Below, one piece after another: positions 35,526 through 44,384 of a DNA stretch of 64,000 bases. The notes under the pieces are model-generated. The model saw only the letters and a program-made list of their open reading frames with translations. It had not been told where the DNA came from and searched no databases. Position 1 is the first letter of the stretch; each line of letters opens with the position of its first letter. A program made the position numbers and the translations under genes. The DNA comes from Aminipila sp047974845 (lineage in GTDB: Bacteria; Bacillota; Clostridia; Peptostreptococcales; Anaerovoracaceae), in the NCBI GenBank assembly GCA_047974845.1, contig JBKECQ010000046.1, positions 24,849 to 88,848 on the forward strand. The letters run 5' to 3'.

Positions 35526-36845
35526 ATGTTAAATAGGTTAAAGGAAACAGGAAAATTTAATGAAACCGTTGAGGCTCTTGCAGAAACAAAGGAAACTCTT
35601 TGGATAAATAGAGCAGGAATGAAAAACATTTTTAATGAAAACATAACAGAAAAAGACATTGACCAAGCTGAAGAACGATTACAGAGATTTGCACCATACA
35701 TTGAAAAGGCTTTTCCGGAGACAGAGAAGAGCAATGGCATTATAGAATCGCCGTTAAAAGAAATAATAAATATGCAAAAGGCATTATCACAACTATTAGA
35801 TTATAAGCACGAAGGAAAAATGTTACTAAAGTGTGACAGCCATCTTCCCGTCTCAGGCTCAATAAAGGCAAGGGGAGGAATTTACGAGGTATTAAAAGTT
35901 GCAGAAAAAGTAGCTATGGATAACAATATGCTGAGTTTAGATGATAACTACGCAATTCTTACAGAGGATAGATTTAAGAATTTGTTTTCTAAATATAGTG
36001 TGGCAGTAGGCTCTACAGGAAACTTAGGGCTTTCCATTGGTATCATCAGCGCTAAACTGGGATTTGATGTTACAGTGCATATGTCACAAGATGCAAGACA
36101 ATGGAAAAAGGATTTGCTCCGTTCAAGGGGAGCAAAGGTTATAGAATACCCTGATAGCTACCAAAAGGCTGTTGCGGAAGGCAGAAAGGAAGCAGAGGGA
36201 AACCCTATGTGTCACTTTGTGGACGATGAAGGGTCATTGGATTTATTTGTTGGATATGCTACCGTAGGAAAAAGATTAAAAGCACAGTTGGAAGAATTAA
36301 ATATTACAGTTGACAGTCAACATCCACTGTTTGTATATATTCCATGTGGGGTGGGAGGCGCTCCCGGTGGTGTGGCTTATGGGCTAAAAAAGGTATATGG
36401 GGAAGATGTCCACTGCTTTTTTGTAGAACCTACCCATGCTCCATGCATGGTACTGGGAATGGCAACAGGCTTACACGATGAAATATGTGTAGAAGACATA
36501 GGATTGGATGGAAAAACAGCAGCAGATGGCTTGGCTGTGGGAAGAGCTTCAAGGCTGGTTGGAAAGACTATGGAAACTTTACTAGATGGTATTTCAACAA
36601 TAGAAGATTATAAGCTTTACGATTATTTAAAACTTATTGCAGACAATGAAGGTATATATATTGAGCCGTCCGCTTGCGCAACCTTTGATACTGTGGCTAG
36701 GGTCATGAACAATAAAGATTACTTAGAGTTATATGGTTTAACCCATAAAATAAAAACGGCTACCCACATCATGTGGGCAACCGGTGGAAGTATGGTTCCG
36801 GAAGAAGAAATGAAATACTACTATTCCTTAGCTTCCAATATTTGA
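35526..36845 (+). CDS. dsdA: D-serine ammonia-lyase (D-serine dehydratase)
   Basis: A 439-residue fold-type II PLP enzyme. The PLP lysine is in LPVSGSIKARGGIYEV (near residue 117), with VGSTGNLGLSIGIISAKLGF for phosphate contacts, the glycine loop PCGVGGAPGGVAYGL, and C-terminal THIMWATGGSMVP typical of DsdA. It converts D-serine to pyruvate and ammonia. Length fits the family. An AGGAGGTTGC site supports the start. It adds D-amino-acid breakdown to the fermentative genes of the window. Its 3' end overlaps the convergent TSCPD gene by 25 bp. Confidence 0.95.
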   Translation: MLNRLKETGKFNETVEALAETKETLWINRAGMKNIFNENITEKDIDQAEERLQRFAPYIEKAFPETEKSNGIIESPLKEIINMQKALSQLLDYKHEGKMLLKCDSHLPVSGSIKARGGIYEVLKVAEKVAMDNNMLSLDDNYAILTEDRFKNLFSKYSVAVGSTGNLGLSIGIISAKLGFDVTVHMSQDARQWKKDLLRSRGAKVIEYPDSYQKAVAEGRKEAEGNPMCHFVDDEGSLDLFVGYATVGKRLKAQLEELNITVDSQHPLFVYIPCGVGGAPGGVAYGLKKVYGEDVHCFFVEPTHAPCMVLGMATGLHDEICVEDIGLDGKTAADGLAVGRASRLVGKTMETLLDGISTIEDYKLYDYLKLIADNEGIYIEPSACATFDTVARVMNNKDYLELYGLTHKIKTATHIMWATGGSMVPEEEMKYYYSLASNI

Positions 36846-37075
36846 GCTAATGCTTGTGCCAGTTGATCAGGACATGAGGTTGCTTTATGACCACATTTAA
36901 TTCCGGATAAACGATCTTTAACTTGCTCAATTGGCATTCCTTCTACAAGGTTGGAAATGCCTTTAAGGTTTCCATTACATCCTCCGTGGAAGCTAACATT
37001 TTTTAACTTATTATCTTCAACTTCAAAAGTTAAGTTTTGAGCGCATACGCCGCGAGGGCAAAAAGTATATTGCAT
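36821..37075 (-). CDS. TSCPD-domain protein (TIGR03905 type)
   Basis: An 84-residue protein with four or five cysteines, PRGVCAQNLTFEV, FHGGCNGNLKGI and IKCGHKATSCPDQL, the last being the TSCPD motif. The domain is also found at the C-terminus of class II ribonucleotide reductases. The stand-alone protein is of unknown function and probably binds metal. AAAGGAAAAATGTC precedes the ATG. Confidence 0.88.
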   Translation of the reverse strand: MQYTFCPRGVCAQNLTFEVEDNKLKNVSFHGGCNGNLKGISNLVEGMPIEQVKDRLSGIKCGHKATSCPDQLAQALAQILEAKE

Positions 37076-37265
37076 GACATTTTTCCTTTCGTTAATATAT
37101 TTACCTAATCACCAAAAGGGGATATAGATAGATTTGCGATAATAGGTTATAAACCGTATCTTGTATTTAGTAACATTTTGAACCAATTTAACCAAATTAT
37201 AATAACCTTTAAGGCACATTATACCACAAAATAAATAGGCTAAACAATATTTTAGGAGAGCATAA

Positions 37266-38051
37266 ATGAATGAAGATAAGCTAATCATAGCAATTGCAAA
37301 GGATAAGCTAGAAAAATGCCAAAACAATTATATGATAACAAACACAGTTTTTTTGGATATGAGACAGCAAACCTTATGTAGAAATATCCTTGGAAATAAT
37401 ATGGATTGCAGAGGTTTTTTTTATGGCGGATATGATGAGGCAGAGCGTCAAATAGCCTTGTTTTTGCCGGAATATATTCCAGCTAAATCAGCGGAGGAAG
37501 TTAAGAACTATTTTGAAGAAAATAAAGATGAGAACCCATTATCTCTAATAAGGGTAACTCATAGTGGGTACAAGGAATTAAACCACAGGGATTACTTAGG
37601 CTCGTTAATAGGACTGGGTATTAAACGTGAAAGTATTGGTGACATAATAGTTTACAAAGGTGGAGCAGATGTAATAGTGTTAAAGGAGCTTACCGAATTC
37701 TTACTGGCAAATTATAATCAAGTGGGCAGAACAGAAGTACAACCTTCAAATGTAAACCTTTCGGATATAAAGATACCGGAGGGTCATATGGAAGAAAAAG
37801 GAGATACAGTTGCCTCACTCAGATTGGACAATGTAATTTCTTCGGCATTTAACCTATCACGCACAGCGGCAACCACAGCTATAAAATCCGGAATTGTATT
37901 TGTAAATAATATGCAAATAGAAAAACCGGACAAAACAGTAAGCCAAGGGGATAAACTAGTCCTCAGAGGAAAAGGTAAAGTTATTCTAAAAGAAATCGGG
38001 GGCAACACAAAAAAAGATAGGATTTATATAACCCTTATGTTAATGAAGTAA
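37266..38051 (+). CDS. YlmH-like S4-domain RNA-binding protein
   Basis: A 261-residue protein. Residues 1-165 match the YlmH N-terminal region (RGFFYGGYDEAERQIALFLPEY, then THSGYKELNHRDYLGSLIGLGIKRESIGDIIV). An S4 RNA-binding domain lies at about 180-245 (VASLRLDNVISSAFNLSRTAATTAIKSGIVFVNN). YlmH relatives are linked to cell-division loci and to ribosome rescue; here the gene stands alone. The ATG follows TTTAGGAGAGC. Confidence 0.92.
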   Translation: MNEDKLIIAIAKDKLEKCQNNYMITNTVFLDMRQQTLCRNILGNNMDCRGFFYGGYDEAERQIALFLPEYIPAKSAEEVKNYFEENKDENPLSLIRVTHSGYKELNHRDYLGSLIGLGIKRESIGDIIVYKGGADVIVLKELTEFLLANYNQVGRTEVQPSNVNLSDIKIPEGHMEEKGDTVASLRLDNVISSAFNLSRTAATTAIKSGIVFVNNMQIEKPDKTVSQGDKLVLRGKGKVILKEIGGNTKKDRIYITLMLMK

Positions 38052-38062
38052 AGTGATAACAC

Positions 38063-38089
38063 AAACCACTGCTAGATAGGCCGTGGTTT
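38063..38089 (+). terminator. Terminator after the S4-domain gene
   Basis: AAACCAC / GTGGTTT stem followed by TCTTGTTTTTT. Confidence 0.7.
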
Positions 38090-38163
38090 TCTTGTTTTTT
38101 GAGCAAGTAAGTATTGTGAATTGTATTTTTTTATTAGTATTTTGTGTTTTTACATGGAAAGCT

Positions 38164-38192
38164 TTGACTGAATTTTACTATAATTGTAAAAT
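38164..38192 (+). promoter_or_regulatory. Sigma-A promoter of the C69 dipeptidase
   Basis: TTGACT, 17 bp, TAAAAT; about 85 bp before the start codon. Confidence 0.55.
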
Positions 38193-38278
38193 ACAATTGT
38201 AGGTATGCCGCGAACATATCTTAAACCTATTTTTATCTAATTTATTTTATGACAACAATTAAGAGGAGAAAAAAAGAA

Positions 38279-39985
38279 ATGGGAAAACTAAGAATTTTAT
38301 CTATTGCGATGGTAGTAGTATTGCTACTTAGCACAACCAGTGCATTTGCTTGTACAGCAGTATATGTTGGAAAAGACGTAAGTTCAGATGGAAGCACAAT
38401 TATTGCAAGAAGTGAAGATCAAGGAACAGGAGCATACAACAAAATGTTTCTTGTTGTAGACAGAGTTGAAAATGTACCGGGGCGTACACTTGACGATGTT
38501 CAGGGATTTTCTTATCCGTTACCAGCAACTACATATAAATATACCATGGTTCCTGATACAGAGGGTCAGGGTGATGGACCGTATATGGGAGCTAGTACAA
38601 ATGAGTATGGGTTAAGTATTTCTGCTACAGTTTCAGCATCTCCAAGAGCTGAGGTTGAAGCAGTAGATCCTTTTGTTGAAGGAGGTCTAAGAGAAGCGGT
38701 TCTTACAGGTATTATTGCGGCAACTTGTAAAACTGCAAGAGAAGGTGTAGATAAGTTAGCTGAAATTATTGCAAAATACGGCTCTGAAGAAGGCAACGTT
38801 ATTATGTTGGCTGACCAAAAAGAAGCTTGGATTTTTGAAGTATACAGTGGACACCTTTGGGCAGCACAGAAAATGCCTACAGACAAAGTATCTGTTTTTG
38901 GTAACCAATTTATGATTGGTGAAGTTGATCCGGCAGATACAGAAAACTTTGTATTTCATAAAGACTTATTTACTACAGCAGAAGCTAATAAATGGACAAA
39001 AACTGTAAATGGAAAAGTTCATTTGGCAGCTACTTATGGAGAACCTAGACAGGACTATTCAAATATGCGTACTTGGGTAGGCCATAAGCTATTGGCTCCT
39101 GCAACTGTAGGAGAATATAAAACTGATACTTTATATCCTTTGTTTTATGATCCGGCTAAAAAAGTTTCGGCTTTAGAAGTTATGGATGTTTTACGTAATA
39201 GGTTTGAAGGAACAAAACTTGATGCTTCATTACCTGAAAACAAAGACTTAAGAGTAATCGGTGTTGAGCGTCAATCTCAGATTCACGTAATTCAAGTAAA
39301 AGAAAATTATCCAAAAGAAATTTCAGCACTACAATGGTTAGCATTTGGTAATGCTGAACATTCAGTATTCTTACCAAGCTTTAGCGGAATTACAGATACA
39401 TATTCAGCATACAAAGTTGATGGTGAAGATTACAATCCGGATGGAGCATATTGGAAATTTAAAAGAGTCTGTACTCTAGCAGAGCAAAATAGACCATTTT
39501 ATGGCCAAGGAGTTAAGGATTATTGGAATTTCTATGAAGAGGATCTTTATAAGGATATGCAGTCAGCAGAAAAGCAGATGCTAAAGCTTTATGCTCAAGA
39601 CCCTGAAAAGGCTAAAAAATATGTAACTGATTTACATATGCAGATATCAGAGAAAGCCTGTAAGGATGCTGATCATTTATATGATAACCTTTTATTCTTC
39701 ATGATGGACAGATTTGGTCGTTCTGCGGCTAGACTTGGAGGCCCATTTGTACCGGAAATTTCACTTAGAGATGCGGCAGAAGCAAAGGGATATTCAGTTA
39801 AATGGTTAGGTAATAACAAGCCAATCTCAATAACAAATGGCTCTACTACTTATAGCTTTACAGAAGGTAAGGATACTTGTTCTGTTACAAAAGCAGGAAA
39901 GACAACAGAAGTAAAACTATCATTTGCACCTGTTGTTGAAAAGGGTGTAACTTACATTCCGCTAGATTTAGCTATGGGTCTGTAA
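38279..39985 (+). CDS. Secreted C69-family dipeptidase
   Basis: A 568-residue peptidase. A 25-residue signal peptide ends in TSAFA, and the next residue is the Cys of CTAVYVGKDVSSDGSTIIARSED, the N-terminal-nucleophile signature of family C69 (U34). Signal cleavage would therefore expose the catalytic Cys directly. The last 70 residues (TEVKLSFAPVVEKGVTYIPLDLAMGL) look like a small beta domain of the copper-amine-oxidase-like type. The start is ATG 38279, behind AAGAGGAG; an upstream ATG at 38249 has no site. It would provide amino acids for fermentation from peptides outside the cell. Confidence 0.92.
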   Translation: MGKLRILSIAMVVVLLLSTTSAFACTAVYVGKDVSSDGSTIIARSEDQGTGAYNKMFLVVDRVENVPGRTLDDVQGFSYPLPATTYKYTMVPDTEGQGDGPYMGASTNEYGLSISATVSASPRAEVEAVDPFVEGGLREAVLTGIIAATCKTAREGVDKLAEIIAKYGSEEGNVIMLADQKEAWIFEVYSGHLWAAQKMPTDKVSVFGNQFMIGEVDPADTENFVFHKDLFTTAEANKWTKTVNGKVHLAATYGEPRQDYSNMRTWVGHKLLAPATVGEYKTDTLYPLFYDPAKKVSALEVMDVLRNRFEGTKLDASLPENKDLRVIGVERQSQIHVIQVKENYPKEISALQWLAFGNAEHSVFLPSFSGITDTYSAYKVDGEDYNPDGAYWKFKRVCTLAEQNRPFYGQGVKDYWNFYEEDLYKDMQSAEKQMLKLYAQDPEKAKKYVTDLHMQISEKACKDADHLYDNLLFFMMDRFGRSAARLGGPFVPEISLRDAAEAKGYSVKWLGNNKPISITNGSTTYSFTEGKDTCSVTKAGKTTEVKLSFAPVVEKGVTYIPLDLAMGL

Positions 39986-40020
39986 TAAAGATTTAAAATC
40001 AAATATTTGCAAATAAAATA

Positions 40021-40050
40021 AAACGGCAGCCTTAGGGCTGCTGTTTTTTT
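40021..40050 (+). terminator. Rho-independent terminator
   Basis: AAACGGCAGCC-TTA-GGGCTGCTGTTT followed by T-run. Confidence 0.88.
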
Positions 40051-40089
40051 AAATGGAAAAGTATAGAGTCAGGGGAAGGAGGTTATTCC

Positions 40090-40143
40090 ATGAAGAATAT
40101 ACTTACCAAACATAAATTAATGAAAAGGATACCTCAAACATAA
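40090..40143 (+). CDS. Possible 17-residue small ORF
   Basis: ATG 40090 has a near-perfect AAGGAGG seven bases upstream and a frame of 17 codons, MKNILTKHKLMKRIPQT, before TAA. It is basic and unlike known leader peptides. It lies between a terminator and the S51 peptidase gene. The excellent ribosome site is the only support; it could be a remnant or a leader peptide. Confidence 0.25.
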   Translation: MKNILTKHKLMKRIPQT

Positions 40144-40217
40144 AAGAGTATAGGTATAAAACATGATTTTGTATTATACTATAAATAAATAAGGACAAAG
40201 GAGAGAATATCCATAGT

Positions 40218-40826
40218 ATGAAAAAAATGTTTTTAGCTTCATCTTTTACCTCTGTATCAACTTTATTTGCAGACTTTGAAAATAATCTAAAGGGAAAGAC
40301 CGTAACAGTTATACCCACAGCAAGCAGGGTTGAAAGAGTAAACTTTTATGTGTGGACAGGAAAAAGAGCTTTAAAAAAATTAGGGTTATCTGTTGATGTC
40401 CTTGAAATCTCCACATCCTCAATTGATAAGATAGAGCGGAAAATAAAAGAAAATGATTTTATTTATATTACGGGGGGAAATACTTTCTTTTTATTACAAG
40501 AGCTGAGGAGAACCGGAGCAGATAAGATTATAATTGATGAAGTGAATGCAGGGAAAACATATATTGGAGAATCCGCAGGAAGCATAGTCACATCAACAAA
40601 TATAGAATATATAAAGGAAATGGATAGCATCAAAAAAGCTCCGTCCTTAGCTGACTACAATTCTTTAGGGTTGATTGATTTTCATCCTGTTCCTCATTTT
40701 AACAATGTGCCTTTTAAGAAATCTGCACAAAAAATAATAGATAACTATTCTTCATCAATGAAACTACTACCATTTAGCAATAATCAGGCAATAACTATTG
40801 AAAACGGAAAAGTAACTTTAAAATAA
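40218..40826 (+). CDS. Peptidase E-like (S51) serine dipeptidase
   Basis: A 202-residue protein with a class-I-glutaminase-like fold. The nucleophilic Ser is in TYIGESAGSIVTS (near residue 118), with YITGGNTFFLLQEL before it and the His region LGLIDFHPVPHFN after it, as in aspartyl dipeptidase PepE. PepE removes N-terminal Asp from dipeptides. The ribosome site is weak (AAAGGAGAG about 17 bases upstream). The last 24 bases are imperfectly duplicated after the stop (40829-40852). Confidence 0.87.
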   Translation: MKKMFLASSFTSVSTLFADFENNLKGKTVTVIPTASRVERVNFYVWTGKRALKKLGLSVDVLEISTSSIDKIERKIKENDFIYITGGNTFFLLQELRRTGADKIIIDEVNAGKTYIGESAGSIVTSTNIEYIKEMDSIKKAPSLADYNSLGLIDFHPVPHFNNVPFKKSAQKIIDNYSSSMKLLPFSNNQAITIENGKVTLK

Positions 40827-40828
40827 AA

Positions 40829-40852
40829 GAAAATGGAAAAGTAACTTTAAAA
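40829..40852. repeat. Duplicate of the 3' end of the S51 peptidase gene
   Basis: 40800-40823 and 40829-40852 are identical over 24 bp except for one base (AAAACGG versus AAAATGG), offset 29 bp. The second copy is untranslated. Confidence 0.8.
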
Positions 40853-41141
40853 ACAATGTACCAAAAGGGTTTATCTAAGTTATAGCAAATTTAAAGTAAA
40901 TTGTTTGAGAACTAACCGATTGCAACTTGCAGTCGGTTTTTTTATTATAAATACTATGTTTATGGCAAACTGAAAATACTTTTTGGCTTGAAATAAAATA
41001 ACAGTATCTAAAAATAAGGAATTTAAGCAAAAGTGTATATATCAAAATATTTAAAATTGCATATTTTAATACAATCAAATTCGGTGTAATATATACACAG
41101 AATTATTTTAACTACTTAATTACATAAAGAGAGGGTATAAC
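40853..41141. other. Intergenic region: terminator plus ECF-gene upstream region
   Basis: Terminator at 40914-40942 (AACCGATTGCAA / TTGCAGTCGGTT then T7). GTGTATATAT (41032) and ATATATACAC (41091) form a distant inverted repeat. No gene seen. Confidence 0.6.
40914..40942 (+). terminator. Rho-independent terminator
   Basis: 12-bp stem with one mismatch, followed by T7. Confidence 0.82.
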
Positions 41142-41672
41142 ATGAATACAAATACGCAAGCAGCAGGAAGTTATAAAAGCACTACAAAGATATTAGTAAT
41201 AAATGCTCTTTTCATAGCATTAACTTTGGTAGCAACTATGTTTATAAATATCAGATTACCGTTTATGGGAAGTGGTGGGCTGATACATCTTGGAAATGTA
41301 CCTTTATTTATAGCGGCCTTGGTATATGGAAAAAAGACAGGTGCATTGGCCGGTGCTTTTGGAATGGGAATGTTTGACCTTATTTCCGGATGGACAGCTT
41401 GGGCTCCATTTACTTTCATAATAGTGGGTACAATGGGCTATGTTATGGGTCTTATTTCTGAAAAGCTGAAATTTAAGCCCATACTTGTAAATACCATTGC
41501 TATTATTGCGGCTTTGATAATTAAAGTTGTAGGATATTACTTTGCAGAGGTGATTTTGTACGGAAACTGGGTGTTACCGTTTGGTTCAATCCCCGGAAAT
41601 GTAATGCAGATATTAGTGGCGGCAATTATAGTTTTACCAATTGTAGAGCGCCTTAAGAGGTTTGCAAAATAA
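41142..41672 (+). CDS. ECF transporter S component
   Basis: A 176-residue membrane protein with about six helices and features of ECF substrate-binding components: MNTNT...LVINALFIALTLVATMFINIRLPFMGSGGLIHLGNVPLFIAALVYGKKTGALAGAFGMG. S components bind a vitamin or metal and use a shared energising module (EcfA/A'/T), not present here. Its partner in the operon, 20 bp downstream, is a pyridoxamine-pyruvate-aminotransferase-like enzyme, so vitamin B6 is a reasonable guess for the substrate (inference). An AGAGAGGG site precedes the ATG. Confidence 0.85.
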   Translation: MNTNTQAAGSYKSTTKILVINALFIALTLVATMFINIRLPFMGSGGLIHLGNVPLFIAALVYGKKTGALAGAFGMGMFDLISGWTAWAPFTFIIVGTMGYVMGLISEKLKFKPILVNTIAIIAALIIKVVGYYFAEVILYGNWVLPFGSIPGNVMQILVAAIIVLPIVERLKRFAK

Positions 41673-41692
41673 AAGAGTAGGGAGGAATACAT

Positions 41693-42823
41693 ATGTATAA
41701 GACAATGACACCGGGACCGACTAATGTCAGAGAAAACGTTTTAAAGGCAAGAAGTTTTAGGACTACTAATCCGGATATAGACTTGGAATTTTATGAATTT
41801 TATAAAGAGACCTGTGAATTACTATCTAAGCTTATGTATACAAATAATAAGGCTCTTATTCTAGGCGGGGAAGGTATATTAGGTCTTGAAGCGGCCTGTG
41901 CTTCATTAACAGAAGCCGGAGATCGAGTTCTTGTTATAGATAATGGGATTTTTGGAAAAGGGTTTGCTGATTTCGTTACGATGTACGGAGGTCAGGCAAT
42001 CCCTTATGTATCGGATTATCACAACCCTATTGCAGTTCAAGAATTAGAAGAATTTCTAAAAAAAGATTCTAACTTCAAGTATGCGACTGTGGTTCATTGT
42101 GATACCCCCAGTGGAGTGTTAAACCCCATAAAAGAAATATGCAATCTATTAAGCTCATACGGAATTTTAACAGTTGTGGATTCAGTAGCCGGAATGTTTG
42201 GGGAATATGTAAATATAGACGAAAGCAAAATTGACATCCTTTGCGGAGGATCGCAAAAAGCTCTGTCAGCTCCTCCCGGACTTACAATGCTCTGGGTGAG
42301 TGACAAAGCTTTTGAAGCTATGGAAAATAGGAAATTGCCAATTGCCTCTTTTTATGCAAATATATTAGTTTTTAAAAATTACTATGAGGATAAGTGGTTC
42401 CCATATACTATGCCAATTAGTGATATTTATGGTCTTAGAGCGGCAATTGATAATGTTATATTAGACACCAACATTCTAAAACGACATTCAAATATTGCTG
42501 AAGCTGTTAGAAGTGCCGTTGTTGAGGCAGGCTTAGAACTGTACTTAGAAAGTGGATTTTCAAATACTGTAACAGTGATTAAGGTTCCGGAGGGAGGTAC
42601 AGATGTTCAAATTCTTGAAGGAATGAAGAAGGATTACAATATAATGATTGCCGGATGTTTTGATATTCTTGCAGGCAAGGTGATAAGAATTGGTCACATG
42701 GGAGAAAACGCAAATAAGAACGATGTAGAAGAGACTCTTAGAGCCCTTACAGGAACTTTGGAAAGCCTTGGAATACCTTTAAAATGTAATATGGCTGAGC
42801 ATTTTTTGACAGTGTTAAAATAG
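41693..42823 (+). CDS. Class-V aminotransferase, pyridoxamine-pyruvate/serine-glyoxylate type
   Basis: A 376-residue fold-type I enzyme. It starts TMTPGPTNVRENVL as in the alanine-glyoxylate and pyridoxamine-pyruvate aminotransferase group; the PLP lysine is in LCGGSQKALSAPPGL (near residue 192), the PLP Asp in TVVDSVAGMFGE, and KVIRIGHMGENAN near the C-terminus matches the group's R-I-G-H-M-G. It could transaminate a small amino acid or pyridoxamine. Operonic with an ECF S component. Followed by repeated AT-rich DNA and a terminator. Confidence 0.87.
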   Translation: MYKTMTPGPTNVRENVLKARSFRTTNPDIDLEFYEFYKETCELLSKLMYTNNKALILGGEGILGLEAACASLTEAGDRVLVIDNGIFGKGFADFVTMYGGQAIPYVSDYHNPIAVQELEEFLKKDSNFKYATVVHCDTPSGVLNPIKEICNLLSSYGILTVVDSVAGMFGEYVNIDESKIDILCGGSQKALSAPPGLTMLWVSDKAFEAMENRKLPIASFYANILVFKNYYEDKWFPYTMPISDIYGLRAAIDNVILDTNILKRHSNIAEAVRSAVVEAGLELYLESGFSNTVTVIKVPEGGTDVQILEGMKKDYNIMIAGCFDILAGKVIRIGHMGENANKNDVEETLRALTGTLESLGIPLKCNMAEHFLTVLK

Positions 42824-42997
42824 AGATATTAGTCAAGAGATATTAGTCATTAATCTATAGCATAATTATATTGAAAAATTAGTTATCAAATAATAATTAA
42901 ATAATTAGTTACCAAATAATAATCAGATAATAATCAAATAATAATTAAATAATTAATCAATAAATAATCATGTAATTATAAATAATAATCATCTAAT
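42824..42997. repeat. AT-rich low-complexity repeat tract
   Basis: AGAGATATTAGTCA occurs twice in tandem (42823-42850 region). Degenerate repeats of AAATAATAATTAAATAATTA and AATCAGATAATAATC follow. No coding potential. Confidence 0.7.
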
Positions 42998-43036
42998 AAA
43001 AAATACCCTGAGTTTAAACATATCAGGGTATTTTTT
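42998..43036 (+). terminator. Rho-independent terminator
   Basis: AAAAAATACCCTGA / TCAGGGTATTTTTT, 14-bp perfect arms. Confidence 0.9.
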
Positions 43037-43217
43037 ATATGTAACCGCAATAGCGGGATGTAGAAATTGCGGTACAAACAATACTTGTTATACTATTGTA
43101 TTAATACATTAGTATAATTGCCTAATGATGTGAAAAAATATTTTTTAATAATTCACATATTAGATAGCTTTTAAATTACTTTATAATTAAAAACCTAAAG
43201 AGGGATATTAGTGAACT

Positions 43218-44162
43218 TTATTTCTTAAGTTGTATTTTTCCGATTTGAGCCATCATATTAATTAATGTTAATGCGGCAAGTCTTACTGTGATCCCGGAAG
43301 GGTCGTATTGTGGTGCCACTTCCACAAGGTCGATACCAACAATTTCTCCCATATTGCATATTCCCTTAAAAATATCCATTGCCTGATCGTAAAATAGACC
43401 TCCCGGATATGGTGATGCAACTCCCGGTGCAATTGACATATCATAGCCGTCAATATCAAATGAAATGAAGTATTTATCTGCCTTTGGAATTCTTTTTAAA
43501 ATTTCTTCTACTCCATACTTATGAACATCTCTTGCTGTTATCAACTGGCTTCCGTAATCTATTGCGTCTTGGTAATCAGTTTTCTTACCACTGCCTATTC
43601 CTCTAAGACCTATTTGCGCCATCTTATCTATATGATCCATTTCCGAAAGCCTACGCATAGGGCTTCCATTTCCGTAAGCTTGAGGGCCAACGTGGTCAGT
43701 CCAATCTAAATGAGCATCAAACTGAATGATACTTACTTTCTCTCCAACGCTTTCAAGGGCTCTGCCTACAGGAATAGTAATGGAATGGTCTCCTCCCATA
43801 ATAATGGGAATGGTACCGTTTTCAATAATTCGTCGTACTGCATATTCAATTCGTTCAAAGGAGTAGTCTAAATCTCCCTGCAAAATATCTGCGTCACCAC
43901 AGTCAACTATTTCAAGGGGAGATGCAAGATATTGTTCATCATCTTCAAAGTCATAAAAGCCTGTTGGCCCCTTTGCATATTGTGTTGATGCTTCTCTAAT
44001 CCTTCTTGGGCCAAGTCTGGCACCGCTTAGAAAGCCTACACCTAAATCATAGGGAACGCCTAAAATTGCCATGTCGGCACTACCTAAATCATCTAGATCT
44101 GTACATATAGGAAACTTTGCAAAAGAACAAATTCCTGTTATGGCTTGATTAATTTTTACCAT
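43218..44162 (-). CDS. Ureohydrolase (agmatinase/arginase family)
   Basis: A 314-residue binuclear-manganese hydrolase. Metal motifs are GGDHSITIP, FDAHLDW and FISFDIDGYDMSIAPG; in the last the usual S-x-D-x-D-x-x-D-P has Met in place of Pro. LSGARLGPRRIREAS near the N-terminus is typical of the agmatinase branch. It would cleave agmatine, guanidinobutyrate or a related guanidino compound to urea and an amine. GGAGGTTTAAT supports the ATG. It is divergent from an Lrp-type regulator, which may control it. Confidence 0.88.
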   Translation of the reverse strand: MVKINQAITGICSFAKFPICTDLDDLGSADMAILGVPYDLGVGFLSGARLGPRRIREASTQYAKGPTGFYDFEDDEQYLASPLEIVDCGDADILQGDLDYSFERIEYAVRRIIENGTIPIIMGGDHSITIPVGRALESVGEKVSIIQFDAHLDWTDHVGPQAYGNGSPMRRLSEMDHIDKMAQIGLRGIGSGKKTDYQDAIDYGSQLITARDVHKYGVEEILKRIPKADKYFISFDIDGYDMSIAPGVASPYPGGLFYDQAMDIFKGICNMGEIVGIDLVEVAPQYDPSGITVRLAALTLINMMAQIGKIQLKK

Positions 44163-44384
44163 ATTAAACCTCCAATTATTAACGCCAAAGCTAATCTTGC
44201 TCTCAAGGGATGGTAAAACGATACAAGTTTGTCGTTTCCCTTGCTGTTAGTAACCAGTATAATCCTGGAATAAAGATATGTACATAAGATAAGCAATTTG
44301 TTATAATAAAAATGCTTAATATAATAAAGTGTTTTTAAGTATATACTTAATAAAGTAAAGATGTAAAAAAGGAAAGTTATAAAT

